DNA of 64,000 bases from Actinomycetota bacterium (GTDB lineage: Bacteria > Actinomycetota > Thermoleophilia > Gaiellales > Gaiellaceae). Positions 8,419 through 16,422 of this stretch are shown here, piece by piece. How positions within the stretch are numbered: position 1 is the first letter of the stretch; every line of letters begins with the position of its first letter. The notes below the pieces were generated by a model, which worked only from the letters and a program-made list of their open reading frames with translations, was not told where the DNA came from and did no database searches. The stretch lies in NCBI GenBank assembly GCA_004366385.1, contig SIRU01000015.1:1-64000 (forward strand), read 5' to 3'. A program made the translations under genes and the position numbers.

Positions 8419-9786
8419 CGACCCGGAGCCCGCCTGCCGAAGCGCGGGGAACAGGATCACGTCGCGGATCGTCTCCCGCCCCGACAGGAGCATCACGAGC
8501 CGGTCGATGCCGAGGCCGAGGCCCGCGGTCGGCGGCATGCCGTACGACAGCGCCTCCACGTAGTCCGGATCGCCGCGGACGCCCTCGACGTACTCCGACT
8601 GCTCGTCGAAGCGGCGCTGCTGCTCCTCGGCCGCGTTGATCTCCGTGTACGCATTCCCGAGCTCCATCCCGGCCGCGAAGTACTCGAATCGCTCGGCGAA
8701 CGACGGGTCGTCGTCCATCGTCCGCGCGAAGGGCGAGAGCTCGACCGGGTGCCCGAACACGATCGTCGGCTCGATCAGGCTGGGCTCGACGAAGTGGGAG
8801 AACGCGTGGTCGACGAGCTGCGTCCAGTCCTTGTCCGCGTCCGTGTCCACGCCGCGCTCCGTGAGCCACGCGCGGAGCTCCACCTCGTCGCGCGTCCACA
8901 GCTCGAGCGACTCCAGCGACTCCACGAACCCGAGGCGTCTCCACGGCCGCTTCAGGTCGACCTCGTGCCCGCGGAAGGACACCTGCGTCGTCGCGATCAC
9001 CTCGAGCGCGACCCGCTCCAGCAGCTCCTCGATGCGATCCATCGCGTCGCGGTAGTCGGCGTACGCCTCGTACCACTCGAGCATCGTGAACTCGGGCTGG
9101 TGCTTGTAGGAGACGCTCTCGTTGCGGAAGTCCTTGCCGATCTCGTACACGCGCTCGAGCCCGCCGACGATGAGCCGCTTGAGGTAGAGCTCGGTCGCGA
9201 TCCGCAGGTAGAGGTCGGTCTCCAGCTCGTTGGAGCGCGTCACGAACGGGTGCGCGAAGGCGCCGCCGTAGCGCGGCTGGAGCACCGGTGTCTCCACCTC
9301 GACGAAGCCCTCGTCGTCGAGATAGCGGCGGATCGCGGTGACGATGCGTGCGCGCAGCAGCGCGAGCTCGCGCGAGTCCTCGTTCATCAGCAGGTCGAGG
9401 TAGCGCTTGCGGTAGCGCGTCTCCTGGTCGGTGAGGCCGTGGAACGTGTCGGGGAGCGGGCTCTCGTTCCGCGCGAGCACCTCGAGCGAGTCGACCATGA
9501 GGGACGGCTCGCCGCGGCGCGACTTCGCCGGCTTCCCGACGACCCCGACCACGTCGCCGAGCTTCACGTCGAGCTCGCCGATCCGGCCCGTGTCGCACAT
9601 GAGCTGGATGCGGCCGGAACGATCGACGAGGTCGAGGAAGACGAGCTTCCCCAGCTCTCGGCGCGCCAGCACGCGGCCCGCGAGCCGGCGCGTCTCGTCG
9701 AGCCCGCCGCCTGCGTCGAGCCCCTCGGTCGCGGCGCGGACGGCAGCGACCGCGTCTCGGTCGGGGAAGCGCTTCGCGTTGCCCAT
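8416..9786 (-). CDS. lysS: Lysyl-tRNA synthetase, class II
   Basis: 456 residues, slightly short for LysS because the N-terminal OB region is compact. The OB-fold anticodon-binding domain (LAGRVLARRELGKLVFLDL) comes first. Class II motif 1 follows (GFVEVETPVLQPRYGGAFAHPF), then motif 2 (FRNESVSYKHQPEFTMLEWYEAY) and motif 3 (GLGLGIDRLVMLL). ATG 9786 gives MGNAKRFPD; the reading frame stays open upstream into the greA region. It charges tRNA-Lys and lies downstream of greA on the same strand. Confidence 0.96.
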   Translation of the reverse strand: MGNAKRFPDRDAVAAVRAATEGLDAGGGLDETRRLAGRVLARRELGKLVFLDLVDRSGRIQLMCDTGRIGELDVKLGDVVGVVGKPAKSRRGEPSLMVDSLEVLARNESPLPDTFHGLTDQETRYRKRYLDLLMNEDSRELALLRARIVTAIRRYLDDEGFVEVETPVLQPRYGGAFAHPFVTRSNELETDLYLRIATELYLKRLIVGGLERVYEIGKDFRNESVSYKHQPEFTMLEWYEAYADYRDAMDRIEELLERVALEVIATTQVSFRGHEVDLKRPWRRLGFVESLESLELWTRDEVELRAWLTERGVDTDADKDWTQLVDHAFSHFVEPSLIEPTIVFGHPVELSPFARTMDDDPSFAERFEYFAAGMELGNAYTEINAAEEQQRRFDEQSEYVEGVRGDPDYVEALSYGMPPTAGLGLGIDRLVMLLSGRETIRDVILFPALRQAGSGS

Positions 9787-9818
9787 GGCGAGCAGCCTAA
9801 CCGGCTGCGCGCGGAGCC

Positions 9819-10295
9819 CTACGCGGCCTTGATCTCCATGATCTTGAACTTGATCTTGGAGCCGCGAGGCGTGGCGACCTCGACCGTCTCGCCCTTCTTC
9901 CGGCCCATGATCGCCTTGCCGACCGGGGACTCGTTGGAGAGCTTGTTCTCGGCCGGGTTCGCCTCGGCCGAGCCAACGATGAAGTACTCGGTCGTCTCCT
10001 TGGCGTCGACGTCGCGGAGGCGGACGACGGCGCCGACCGAGACGACGCTCGTGTCGACGCGGCGCTTGTCGATCACCTGCGCGTTCGCCAGCCGCTCCTC
10101 GAGCTGGGCGATGCGGTGCTCGAGCATCATCTGCTCGTTCTTCGCGTCGTCGTACTCGGCGTTCTCGGCGATCTCGCCGAACGCGCGGGCCGCCGCGATG
10201 CGCTCCGCGATCTCGCGCCGCTTGTCGGTGCGCAGGGTCTCGAGCTCGCTCTTCAGCTGCTTGTAGCCTTCTGGAGTGAGGATCACGTCCTTCAC
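9819..10295 (-). CDS. greA: Transcription elongation factor GreA
   Basis: 158 residues, full length. The N-terminal coiled-coil finger that inserts into the RNA polymerase secondary channel is present (ARAFGEIAENAEYDDAKNEQ), followed by the C-terminal FKBP-like domain (SNESPVGKAIMGRKKGE). It stimulates cleavage of backtracked RNA. Start GTG 10295 follows a GGAGGGG ribosome site, unlike most neighbours which seem leaderless. A good promoter lies about 60 bp upstream. Confidence 0.97.
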   Translation of the reverse strand: MKDVILTPEGYKQLKSELETLRTDKRREIAERIAAARAFGEIAENAEYDDAKNEQMMLEHRIAQLEERLANAQVIDKRRVDTSVVSVGAVVRLRDVDAKETTEYFIVGSAEANPAENKLSNESPVGKAIMGRKKGETVEVATPRGSKIKFKIMEIKAA

Positions 10296-10353
10296 GAAAG
10301 ACCCCTCCGAGACGAAGTGGCGGGGCCCCGCCGGCCCCGTCGAATGGGCGGGA

Positions 10354-10383
10354 ATGGTAGCTACGCCGCAAGACGAGCGTCAA
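10354..10383 (-). promoter_or_regulatory. Promoter of greA
   Basis: On the minus strand TTGACG (10378-10383) and TACCAT (10354-10359) are 18 bp apart. This would give a 5' leader of roughly 50 nt carrying the greA Shine-Dalgarno. Confidence 0.6.
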
Positions 10384-10432
10384 CAGCTCGCGTAAGGGTG
10401 CGGCTCGCCTCGCCCTCTACCATGCGACGGCC

Positions 10433-11488
10433 GTGATCGAGCTCCGCGAATCCTGGCGCATCGGCCCCGTCGAGGTGCCCACGCGCCTCGTCCTCGCGCC
10501 CATGGCGGGCGTCAGCGTGCAGGCATTCCGCCGGCAGGGGCGCCGCTACGGCGCCGGCCTCGTCTGCTCCGAGATGGTCAGCTGCGCGGGGATCGAGCAC
10601 GGGAACGAGCGCACGCTCGGCTACCTGCGCGTGGCCGCCGACGAGCACCCGCTCGCGATCCAGCTGTTCGGCTCCGACCCCCGCGCGATGGGCGAGGCGG
10701 CGCGCATGGTGGAGGCGGTCGGGGCCGACCTCGTCGACCTCAACTTCGGCTGCCCGGTGAAGAAGGTGACGCGGACCGGTGCGGGCGCGCACTTGCTCGA
10801 GGATCACGACCTCGCGTGCCGGCTCGTGGAGTCGGTCGCGGGCTCGGTGGACATCCCGGCGACCGTGAAGCTCCGCCGCGGCGTCGCGAACGGCTCGCGG
10901 GCAGCGCTCGAGCTGGGGCCGAAGCTCGTCGAGGCCGGGGCGGCTTCGCTCACCCTCCATCCGCGCTCGGCCCGGCAGATGTACACGGGCACCGCCGACC
11001 ACTCGCTCACCGCCGAGCTTGTCTCGCTCGTCGACGTGCCGGTCGTCGCCTCCGGGGACGTGACCTCGCGCGCCCGCGCACAGGTCGTGCTGGCGACCAC
11101 CGGCGCGGAGGCGGTCATGGTCGGGCGCGGCGCGCAGGGGAACCCGTGGGCGCTCCGCGAGATCGTCGACGGCGACGGCGCGCCTCCCGCCCGCGAGGAG
11201 GTCGCGGCCGAGCTCGTCCTGTTCGTCCGGGAGACACGCCGCGAGCTCGGCGACCGGCGCGCAGCCGGCTTCCTGAAGAAGTTCTACGGCTGGTACCTGG
11301 GCGGCGGGCGCTTCCCGAAGCCGTTCAAGCAGGAGCTGGTGCTGCTCGACTCGCTCGACGAGGTCGAGCGGAGGCTGCTGGCGGCTGCGCCGGGCGCACG
11401 GGAGATCCTCGAGCGGCTCGAGGCCGAGATCCCGTCGGGCGACGAGGTCACGCTCGAGCTGCCGATCTCGGTCTACGGCGGCGGGTAG
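10433..11488 (+). CDS. dusB: tRNA-dihydrouridine synthase, DusB family
   Basis: 351 residues. FMN-dependent TIM barrel that reduces uridines in tRNA. Landmarks: LAPMAGVSVQAFRRQ at the first strand, NFGCPVKKVTRTGAG with the catalytic cysteine near residue 109, LHPRSARQMYTG, and VMVGRGAQGNPW. A C-terminal helical tRNA-binding domain follows (FLKKFYGWYLGGG). GTG 10433 has TACCAT nine bases upstream. It is divergent from greA. Confidence 0.93.
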   Translation: MIELRESWRIGPVEVPTRLVLAPMAGVSVQAFRRQGRRYGAGLVCSEMVSCAGIEHGNERTLGYLRVAADEHPLAIQLFGSDPRAMGEAARMVEAVGADLVDLNFGCPVKKVTRTGAGAHLLEDHDLACRLVESVAGSVDIPATVKLRRGVANGSRAALELGPKLVEAGAASLTLHPRSARQMYTGTADHSLTAELVSLVDVPVVASGDVTSRARAQVVLATTGAEAVMVGRGAQGNPWALREIVDGDGAPPAREEVAAELVLFVRETRRELGDRRAAGFLKKFYGWYLGGGRFPKPFKQELVLLDSLDEVERRLLAAAPGAREILERLEAEIPSGDEVTLELPISVYGGG

Positions 11489-11601
11489 ACCTGGCCGCGG
11501 CCACGTCTGGGTAGTTCCCCGCACGCGGCTCCGGTCACGTGCGGATGCCGCGCGCCCACGGCTGCGGCGAGGCTGTGGGCACAATCCGGGAGGTGAGGAC
11601 G

Positions 11602-12846
11602 ATGGCGAAGCAGATCGTGATTCTCGGCGGCGGGACCGGCGGGACGATGACCGCGAACCGCCTGCGCCGCCGCTTCGACGAGGACGAGGCGGAGGTCCAC
11701 GTCGTCGACCGCGACGACCGCCACGTCTACCAGCCGGGCCTGCTCTTCGTCCCGTTCGGGCTGACCGGCGTCGAGGACATCGTGCGGCCGCGCGCGCGCC
11801 AGCTCCGCAAAGGGATCACGTTCCACGAGCAGGCAGTCGAGTCGGTCGAGCCGGAGCGCGACCGCGTGCTCCTCGAGGACGGGACCGCCCTCCCCTACGA
11901 CGTGCTCGTGATCGCGACCGGCGCGCGGCTCCAGCCGGAGGAGACCGAGGGCCTCACCGGCCCGGGCTGGAACGAGCGCGCGTTCACCTTCTACACGCCC
12001 GAGGGCGCCGAGCGGCTGCGGCAGGCGCTCGACTGGTTCGACGGCGGCCGGATCGTCGTGAACCTCGTCGACATGCCGATCAAGTGCCCGGTCGCGCCGC
12101 TCGAGTTCACGTTCCTCACGGACTGGTTCCTGCGCGAGAACGGCGTCAGGAGCAGGACCGAGCTGGTCTACGCGACGCCGCTCGACGCGGCCTTCACGAA
12201 GCCGGTCGCGTCCGAGCACCTGGCGGGGCTGCTCGAGGAGAAGGAGATCGAGCTCGTGACCGAGCTCAACGCGGGCGAGGTCGACGGCGTCGGCGGGAAG
12301 CTGATCGGCTACGACGGCCGCGAGGTGGACTTCGACCTGCTCGTCACCGTCCCGCTGCACGGCGGCGCCGAGTACCTCGAGCGCTCGCCCGGCCTCGCCG
12401 ACGCGCTCGGCTTCGTCCCGACCGACACGAGCACCCTCCAGGCGACCGCGAGCCCGAACGTCTTCGCGCTCGGGGACGCGACCGACCTGCCCGCGTCGAA
12501 GGCGGGCTCGGTGACCCACTTCGAGGCGGAGGTGCTCACGGAGAACGTCGAGCGCCACCTCGCGGGGAAGGAGCTCGTCGCCGGGTTCGACGGCCACGCG
12601 AACTGCTTCATCGAGACCGGCTTCCACAAGGCCCTGCTCATCGACTTCAACTACGACACCGAGCCGCTGCCGGGCCACTACCCGAGCGCCTTCGGGCTCC
12701 CGCTGCTGAAGGAGTCGCGGCTCAACCACCTCGGGAAGCTCATGTTCCAGTGGGTCTACTGGCACGCGCTGCTCCCCGGCCGCGACATCCCGGGGATCGG
12801 CCCCGAGATGCCGACCCGCGGCAAGAAGCTCACCGCACGCACCTGA
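11602..12846 (+). CDS. FAD-dependent sulfide:quinone oxidoreductase-like protein
   Basis: 414 residues of the two-dinucleotide-binding flavoprotein superfamily. The FAD motif GGGTGGTMTANRL is at residues 9-21, VIATGAR near 103-109, and the second FAD contact LGDATDLPASK near 290. Cys162 (DMPIKCPVAPLEF) and Cys335 (HANCFIETGF) sit where SQRs have their redox cysteine pair. This supports oxidation of sulfide or a persulfide with electrons passed to quinone at the membrane face. ATG 11602 follows GGGAGGTGAGG. It is first in an operon with a DsrC/TusE-like and a DsrE2 protein (12-bp gaps), so sulfane-sulfur handling is the likely theme. A flavocytochrome-like or other disulfide reductase role is the alternative. 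Confidence 0.85.
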   Translation: MAKQIVILGGGTGGTMTANRLRRRFDEDEAEVHVVDRDDRHVYQPGLLFVPFGLTGVEDIVRPRARQLRKGITFHEQAVESVEPERDRVLLEDGTALPYDVLVIATGARLQPEETEGLTGPGWNERAFTFYTPEGAERLRQALDWFDGGRIVVNLVDMPIKCPVAPLEFTFLTDWFLRENGVRSRTELVYATPLDAAFTKPVASEHLAGLLEEKEIELVTELNAGEVDGVGGKLIGYDGREVDFDLLVTVPLHGGAEYLERSPGLADALGFVPTDTSTLQATASPNVFALGDATDLPASKAGSVTHFEAEVLTENVERHLAGKELVAGFDGHANCFIETGFHKALLIDFNYDTEPLPGHYPSAFGLPLLKESRLNHLGKLMFQWVYWHALLPGRDIPGIGPEMPTRGKKLTART

Positions 12847-12858
12847 GAGGAGGACGAG

Positions 12859-13176
12859 ATGGCCACCACCCTGATCGCGGACGCCCCGGTCGACGTCGAC
12901 GACGAGGGCTTCCTCACCGACCCGGCGCAGTGGAACGAGGCGATCGCGGAGGCGATCGCGCGCGAGAACGGCATCCCGCAGCTGACCGACCGGCACTGGC
13001 TGGTCGTGCGCTTCATGCGCGAGCGCTACCTCGCGACCGGCATGGCGCCGTCGATCCGCGCGCTCGGCAAGGAGTCCGGCGTGCCCGTCAAGGAGCTGTA
13101 CGAGCTCTTCCCCAAGGGGCCGGCGAAGCTCGCCGCCAAGATCGGCGGCATCCCGAAGCCCAAGGGCTGCATCTAG
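12859..13176 (+). CDS. DsrC/TusE-family sulfur carrier with a single C-terminal cysteine
   Basis: 105 residues with the full DsrC fold signature: DEGFL near residue 15, DPAQWNEAIAEAIA, and the C-terminal arm YELFPKGPAKLAAKIGG ending PKGCI. Cys104 is the conserved penultimate cysteine. The second cysteine of true DsrC (11 residues earlier) is replaced by Ala93, so the intramolecular disulfide or trisulfide of dissimilatory DsrC cannot form. A persulfide-carrier role, as in TusE, is more plausible. GAGAGGAGG lies before the ATG. It is in the operon between the SQR-like enzyme and DsrE2. Confidence 0.9.
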   Translation: MATTLIADAPVDVDDEGFLTDPAQWNEAIAEAIARENGIPQLTDRHWLVVRFMRERYLATGMAPSIRALGKESGVPVKELYELFPKGPAKLAAKIGGIPKPKGCI

Positions 13177-13188
13177 GAGGGAGACACG

Positions 13189-13695
13189 ATGACCGAGCTG
13201 CTGGAACAGCCGCACGAGACGACCGCGAAGCCCACGACCATCGAGAAGGTCTCGATCGTCGTCTCCAAGGGCTCGCTCGAGGGGATCTACCCCGCGCTGA
13301 TCATGGCCAACGGCGCGCGCATGGAAGGGATCGACGCCGACCTCTTCTTCACCTTCTTCGGCCTCGACGCGATCCGGAAGGACCGCTTCGAGAAGATCAA
13401 GGTCGCGACCGTCGGCAACCCCGGCATGCACATCCCGACTTGGATCGGCGCCGTGCCGGGCATGTCGTGGCTGGCCACGAAGATGATGCAGCGCCAGATG
13501 GAGAAGATCGACATCCCGCCCGTCCCGGAGTTCGTCGAGCTGCTCGGCGACTCGGGCGTCAGGTTCTTCGCCTGCAAGGCGACCGTGGACATGTTCGGCC
13601 TCTCCCTCGAGGACTTCGTCCCGCAGGTCGAGGAGATCATCTCCGTCGGCGAGTTCTACGAGCGGTCGGCGGGCGCCGAGATCGTCTTCACGTAG
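13189..13695 (+). CDS. DsrE2-type DsrE/F family sulfurtransferase
   Basis: 168 residues. The DsrE2 pattern is clear: IVVSKGSLEGIYPALIMANG near residues 24-42, LFFTFFGLDAI near 52-62, and RFFACKATVDMFG with the conserved Cys129. It probably passes persulfide sulfur to the DsrC/TusE-like partner encoded just upstream. The family often has a membrane-associating hydrophobic stretch; here GAVPGMSWLATKMM is weakly hydrophobic. GGAGGGAGA precedes the ATG. It is the last gene of the operon. Confidence 0.9.
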   Translation: MTELLEQPHETTAKPTTIEKVSIVVSKGSLEGIYPALIMANGARMEGIDADLFFTFFGLDAIRKDRFEKIKVATVGNPGMHIPTWIGAVPGMSWLATKMMQRQMEKIDIPPVPEFVELLGDSGVRFFACKATVDMFGLSLEDFVPQVEEIISVGEFYERSAGAEIVFT

Positions 13696-13701
13696 CGCGC
13701 G

Positions 13702-14340
13702 TCACTTCTCGGACGGGCTCGCGAACGCGGTGGCGACACCGAGACCGACGTAGACGGTCCCGGTGACGTACCGCTGCCCGAGCGCGAACCGCCTCGAGCG
13801 GCGGAGGACGCCGCCCGCGGTCCCCGCGGCGAGCGCCCAGACCGAATCGGTCACGAGCCCGAGGAGCGCGAAGAGGACGCCGAGGAACGCGATCTGCGCC
13901 GCCGGATGCGGCGCGTTCGGGTCGACGAACTGAGGCAGGAAGGCCAGGAAGAAGAGCCCGGTCTTCGGGTTCAGGACGTTCACGACGATGCCCTGAGCGA
14001 ATGCGCGGCGGAGGTTCCGATCGCCGCCCAGCGGGACGTCCGTCTCGGCGCTGCGCGAGAGGAGCGTCCAGAGACCGAGCCCGACGAGGTAGACCGCGCC
14101 CGCGATCTTCACCGCAGTGAACGCGACCGCCGAGGACAGCACGAGCGCCGAGAGCCCGAGCGTCGCGGCGGCGATGTGGACGAGCGTCCCGACGTGGATC
14201 CCGAGCACCGAGGCGAGCCCGGCGCGGCGGCCCTGCTGGATCGAACGGGCCACGACGTAGATCACGGCCGGGCCCGGGACGACGAGCAGCGCGAGCGCCG
14301 CGACGACGAAGAGCGCGAGCGACGAGCTGTCCGGGATCAC
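13702..14340 (-). CDS. LysE/RhtB family amino-acid exporter
   Basis: 212 residues, six hydrophobic segments. The RhtB-type hallmarks LVVPGPAVIYVVARS near residue 14 and NPKTGLFFLAFLPQFVDP near the middle are present. It exports amino acids or derivatives; the substrate is unknown. GTG 14340 overlaps the coaX stop (GTGA), so it is translationally coupled to coaX. It is convergent with the sulfur operon, six bp apart. Confidence 0.88.
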   Translation of the reverse strand: MIPDSSSLALFVVAALALLVVPGPAVIYVVARSIQQGRRAGLASVLGIHVGTLVHIAAATLGLSALVLSSAVAFTAVKIAGAVYLVGLGLWTLLSRSAETDVPLGGDRNLRRAFAQGIVVNVLNPKTGLFFLAFLPQFVDPNAPHPAAQIAFLGVLFALLGLVTDSVWALAAGTAGGVLRRSRRFALGQRYVTGTVYVGLGVATAFASPSEK

Positions 14341-15086
14341 GTGTTCAGCTCCCAGACCAGGCGCAGCCCGTCGAGCGTGAGGAACGGGTCGACCGTCTCG
14401 ATCGTGCGCGAGTGCGGCGCGACGAGGTCGGCGAGGCCGCCCGTCGCCACCACGGGCGCCTCCGCGCCGAGCTCCTCGCGGATCCGCCCGACGATCCCGT
14501 CCACCTGCCCCGCGAAGCCGTACACGAGGCCCGACTGGAGCCCGCCGACGGTCGTCTTCCCGATCACGGTCGGCGGCGCGGCGTAGTCCACCTTCACGAG
14601 CCGCGCTGCGCGCGCGAACAGCGCGTCCATGGAGATCTCGATCCCGGGGGCGAGGACGCCCCCCACGTACTCGCCCTCCGGCGACACGACGTCGAAGTTC
14701 GTGGACGTGCCGAAGTCGACCACGATCACCGGCGCTCCGTACCGCTCCTTCGCCGCGACCGAGTTCACGATCCGGTCCGGCCCCACCTCGCGCGGGTCGT
14801 CGTAGCGGATCGGGATCCCGGTCTTGACCCCCGGCCCGACCACGAGCAGCGGCGCCTGCGCCCACTTCGAGGCGAGGATCTCCCACTCGCGCACGAGCAC
14901 CGGGACCGTGGACGCGAGGCAGATCCCGTCGACGCCGTCGAGGTCGAGGAGGCCGTTCAGGACGACGCCGAGCTCGTCCGCGGTCGTCGAGCGCTCGGTC
15001 GCGAGCCGCCAGTGGTCGGTCAGCTCGGCGCCGGCGTACAGCCCGAGCGCCGTCTGCGTGTTCCCCACGTCGACCGCCAGCAGCAT
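14337..15086 (-). CDS. coaX: Type III pantothenate kinase
   Basis: 249 residues. First step of CoA synthesis. The ASKHA-fold motifs are present: DVGNTQTALGLY at the N-terminus, the GPDRIVNSVAAKERYG segment, VVDFGTSTNFDVV, and GGVLAPGIEISMDAL. Length is typical. ATG 15086 gives the canonical MLLAVDVGNT. It is coupled downstream to the exporter through a GTGA overlap. Confidence 0.96.
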   Translation of the reverse strand: MLLAVDVGNTQTALGLYAGAELTDHWRLATERSTTADELGVVLNGLLDLDGVDGICLASTVPVLVREWEILASKWAQAPLLVVGPGVKTGIPIRYDDPREVGPDRIVNSVAAKERYGAPVIVVDFGTSTNFDVVSPEGEYVGGVLAPGIEISMDALFARAARLVKVDYAAPPTVIGKTTVGGLQSGLVYGFAGQVDGIVGRIREELGAEAPVVATGGLADLVAPHSRTIETVDPFLTLDGLRLVWELNT

Positions 15087-15197
15087 CGCGCTAGTGAAGC
15101 AGAGCCGGCTGCGCTAGGCTGGAGCCGCCTACCGCGGGCTCGCAGCACATGCGGCCACCGGGTTGGGCTCGGGGCAGGAGAGGGATAGGGCAGGACT

Positions 15198-15225
15198 CGA
15201 AGGGCCGCCGCGAGGCGGCCCTTCG
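15198..15225. terminator. Perfect 12-bp hairpin at the end of the DUF2469 gene
   Basis: Arms 15198-15209 and 15214-15225 with a GCGA loop. It begins one base beyond the DUF2469 stop codon. There is no T-run on either side, so it would be a tract-less terminator or an RNA-stabilising hairpin. Confidence 0.6.
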
Positions 15226-15226
15226 G

Positions 15227-15595
15227 CTACAACGCGTCGTCGTCGCCCGGGAGCTGCTGGCCGATGCGCTCGGCGAGCGCCTCGGCGGTGAGCCGCGGCT
15301 CCTCGCCCTCGCCGCGGAGCTCCTCGATCGTCACGTCGCCGGAGGTGTAGACCTCGGCGCGCGGGATGATTCGCGTCGGCCGGTTCTTGTCCCACACCCA
15401 GACGTCCTCCATGCGGATGTGGAAGAACGGGTAGCTCGCCTGCGGCAGCGACTCCACCTCGAGCTTGTTGCAGAGGTAGGTCGCGTCCTGCGTGAGGATG
15501 CAGTAGCGGAAGAGGCCGAAGACCGCGGAGTACTCCCGCTTGAGGGAGATCTCGAGCTCGGCCTCGTACTCGTCGAGGTCGTCGAGGTGCGACAT
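15227..15595 (-). CDS. DUF2469 family protein
   Basis: 122 residues. The actinobacterial DUF2469 pattern is visible: LDEYEAELEISLKREYSAVFGLFRY, then YLCNKLEVE, followed by a divergent acidic C-terminus. Function unknown; soluble and acidic. ATG 15595 has TACACT on the minus strand eight bases upstream. The folK stop lies seven bp before its start, so it may be co-transcribed with the folate genes as well as from its own promoter. It ends in a strong hairpin. Confidence 0.75.
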   Translation of the reverse strand: MSHLDDLDEYEAELEISLKREYSAVFGLFRYCILTQDATYLCNKLEVESLPQASYPFFHIRMEDVWVWDKNRPTRIIPRAEVYTSGDVTIEELRGEGEEPRLTAEALAERIGQQLPGDDDAL

Positions 15596-15601
15596 CGCGC
15601 G

Positions 15602-16063
15602 TCAGTGTAGCTCCGCCAGGAGCACGGACACAGGGCCGCGCCCGGGGATCTCCAGGTCGGGCTCCAGCTCGGCGAGCGGCTCGAGCGCGAAGCGGCGCTC
15701 GTGCAGGCGCGGGTGCGGCACCGTGAGGCCCGGCTCGTCCACGACCTCGTCGCCGTAGAGGAGCAGGTCGAGGTCGATCACGCGCGGCCCCCAGCGCTCC
15801 CCCTCCTCGCGCACGCGACCGAGCTCGCGCTCGACGCCGAGGAGCGCGTCCAGGAGCTCGCGCGCCGGCAGCGACGTCTCGAGCGCGAGGACGCCGTTCA
15901 GGAAGTCCGGCTGGCCGGTGACGCCCACCGGCTCCGTCTCGGTGAGCGAGGAGAGCTCCAGCACCTCCACGCCGGGCACGGCCGCGATCAGGTCGACGGC
16001 ACGTAGGATCGTGGCCTCGCGCGGCCCGAGGTTCGCGCCCAGGCCGACGTACGCGCGGGGCAC
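15602..16063 (-). CDS. folK: 2-amino-4-hydroxy-6-hydroxymethyldihydropteridine pyrophosphokinase
   Basis: 153 residues. Transfers pyrophosphate from ATP to the pterin in folate synthesis. Hallmarks: AYVGLGANLGPRE at the start, ETEPVG, GQPDFLNGVLALET, WGPRVIDLDLLLYGDE with the magnesium aspartates, and VPHPRLHERRFALEPLAE. GTG 16063 starts two bases after the folB stop. Confidence 0.96.
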   Translation of the reverse strand: MPRAYVGLGANLGPREATILRAVDLIAAVPGVEVLELSSLTETEPVGVTGQPDFLNGVLALETSLPARELLDALLGVERELGRVREEGERWGPRVIDLDLLLYGDEVVDEPGLTVPHPRLHERRFALEPLAELEPDLEIPGRGPVSVLLAELH

Positions 16064-16065
16064 GC

Positions 16066-16422
16066 TCAGACCCGGCTGCGCTCGACGATCACCGCGGCGT
16101 GCTCGACCGGCGGGTCGAGGACGACGTCCGGCTTGCGGATGCGCACGCGGACGCGCTCGACCGCCGGGAAGCGCCCGAGCACGCCGTCCGCGACCGCGCC
16201 CGCGAGCCCTTCGAGCAGGAGCCGCTCCGGGCCTGCGAACACCTCGCGCACGAGCTGGGCGAGCCTGCGGTAGTCGACCGTGTCGTCGAGGTCGTCGCTC
16301 GCCGCCGCCGCCTCCGGCACGTCGGCCCAGAGGTCGACGAGGAACCGCTGCCCGAGCCGGCGCTCCGCCTCCAGGTACCCGTGGTGCCCGAAGACCACGA
16401 GGCTGAGCAGCTCGATCGTCAC
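16066..16422 (-). CDS. folB: Dihydroneopterin aldolase
   Basis: 118 residues. Converts dihydroneopterin to the folK substrate. The family signature LVVFGHHGYLEAERRLGQRF is at the N-terminus, DDTVDYRRLAQLV in the middle and LLLEGLAGAVADGVL after it. GTG 16422 overlaps the folP stop (GTGA), so translation is coupled. Longer starts exist but read into folP. Confidence 0.95.
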   Translation of the reverse strand: MTIELLSLVVFGHHGYLEAERRLGQRFLVDLWADVPEAAAASDDLDDTVDYRRLAQLVREVFAGPERLLLEGLAGAVADGVLGRFPAVERVRVRIRKPDVVLDPPVEHAAVIVERSRV

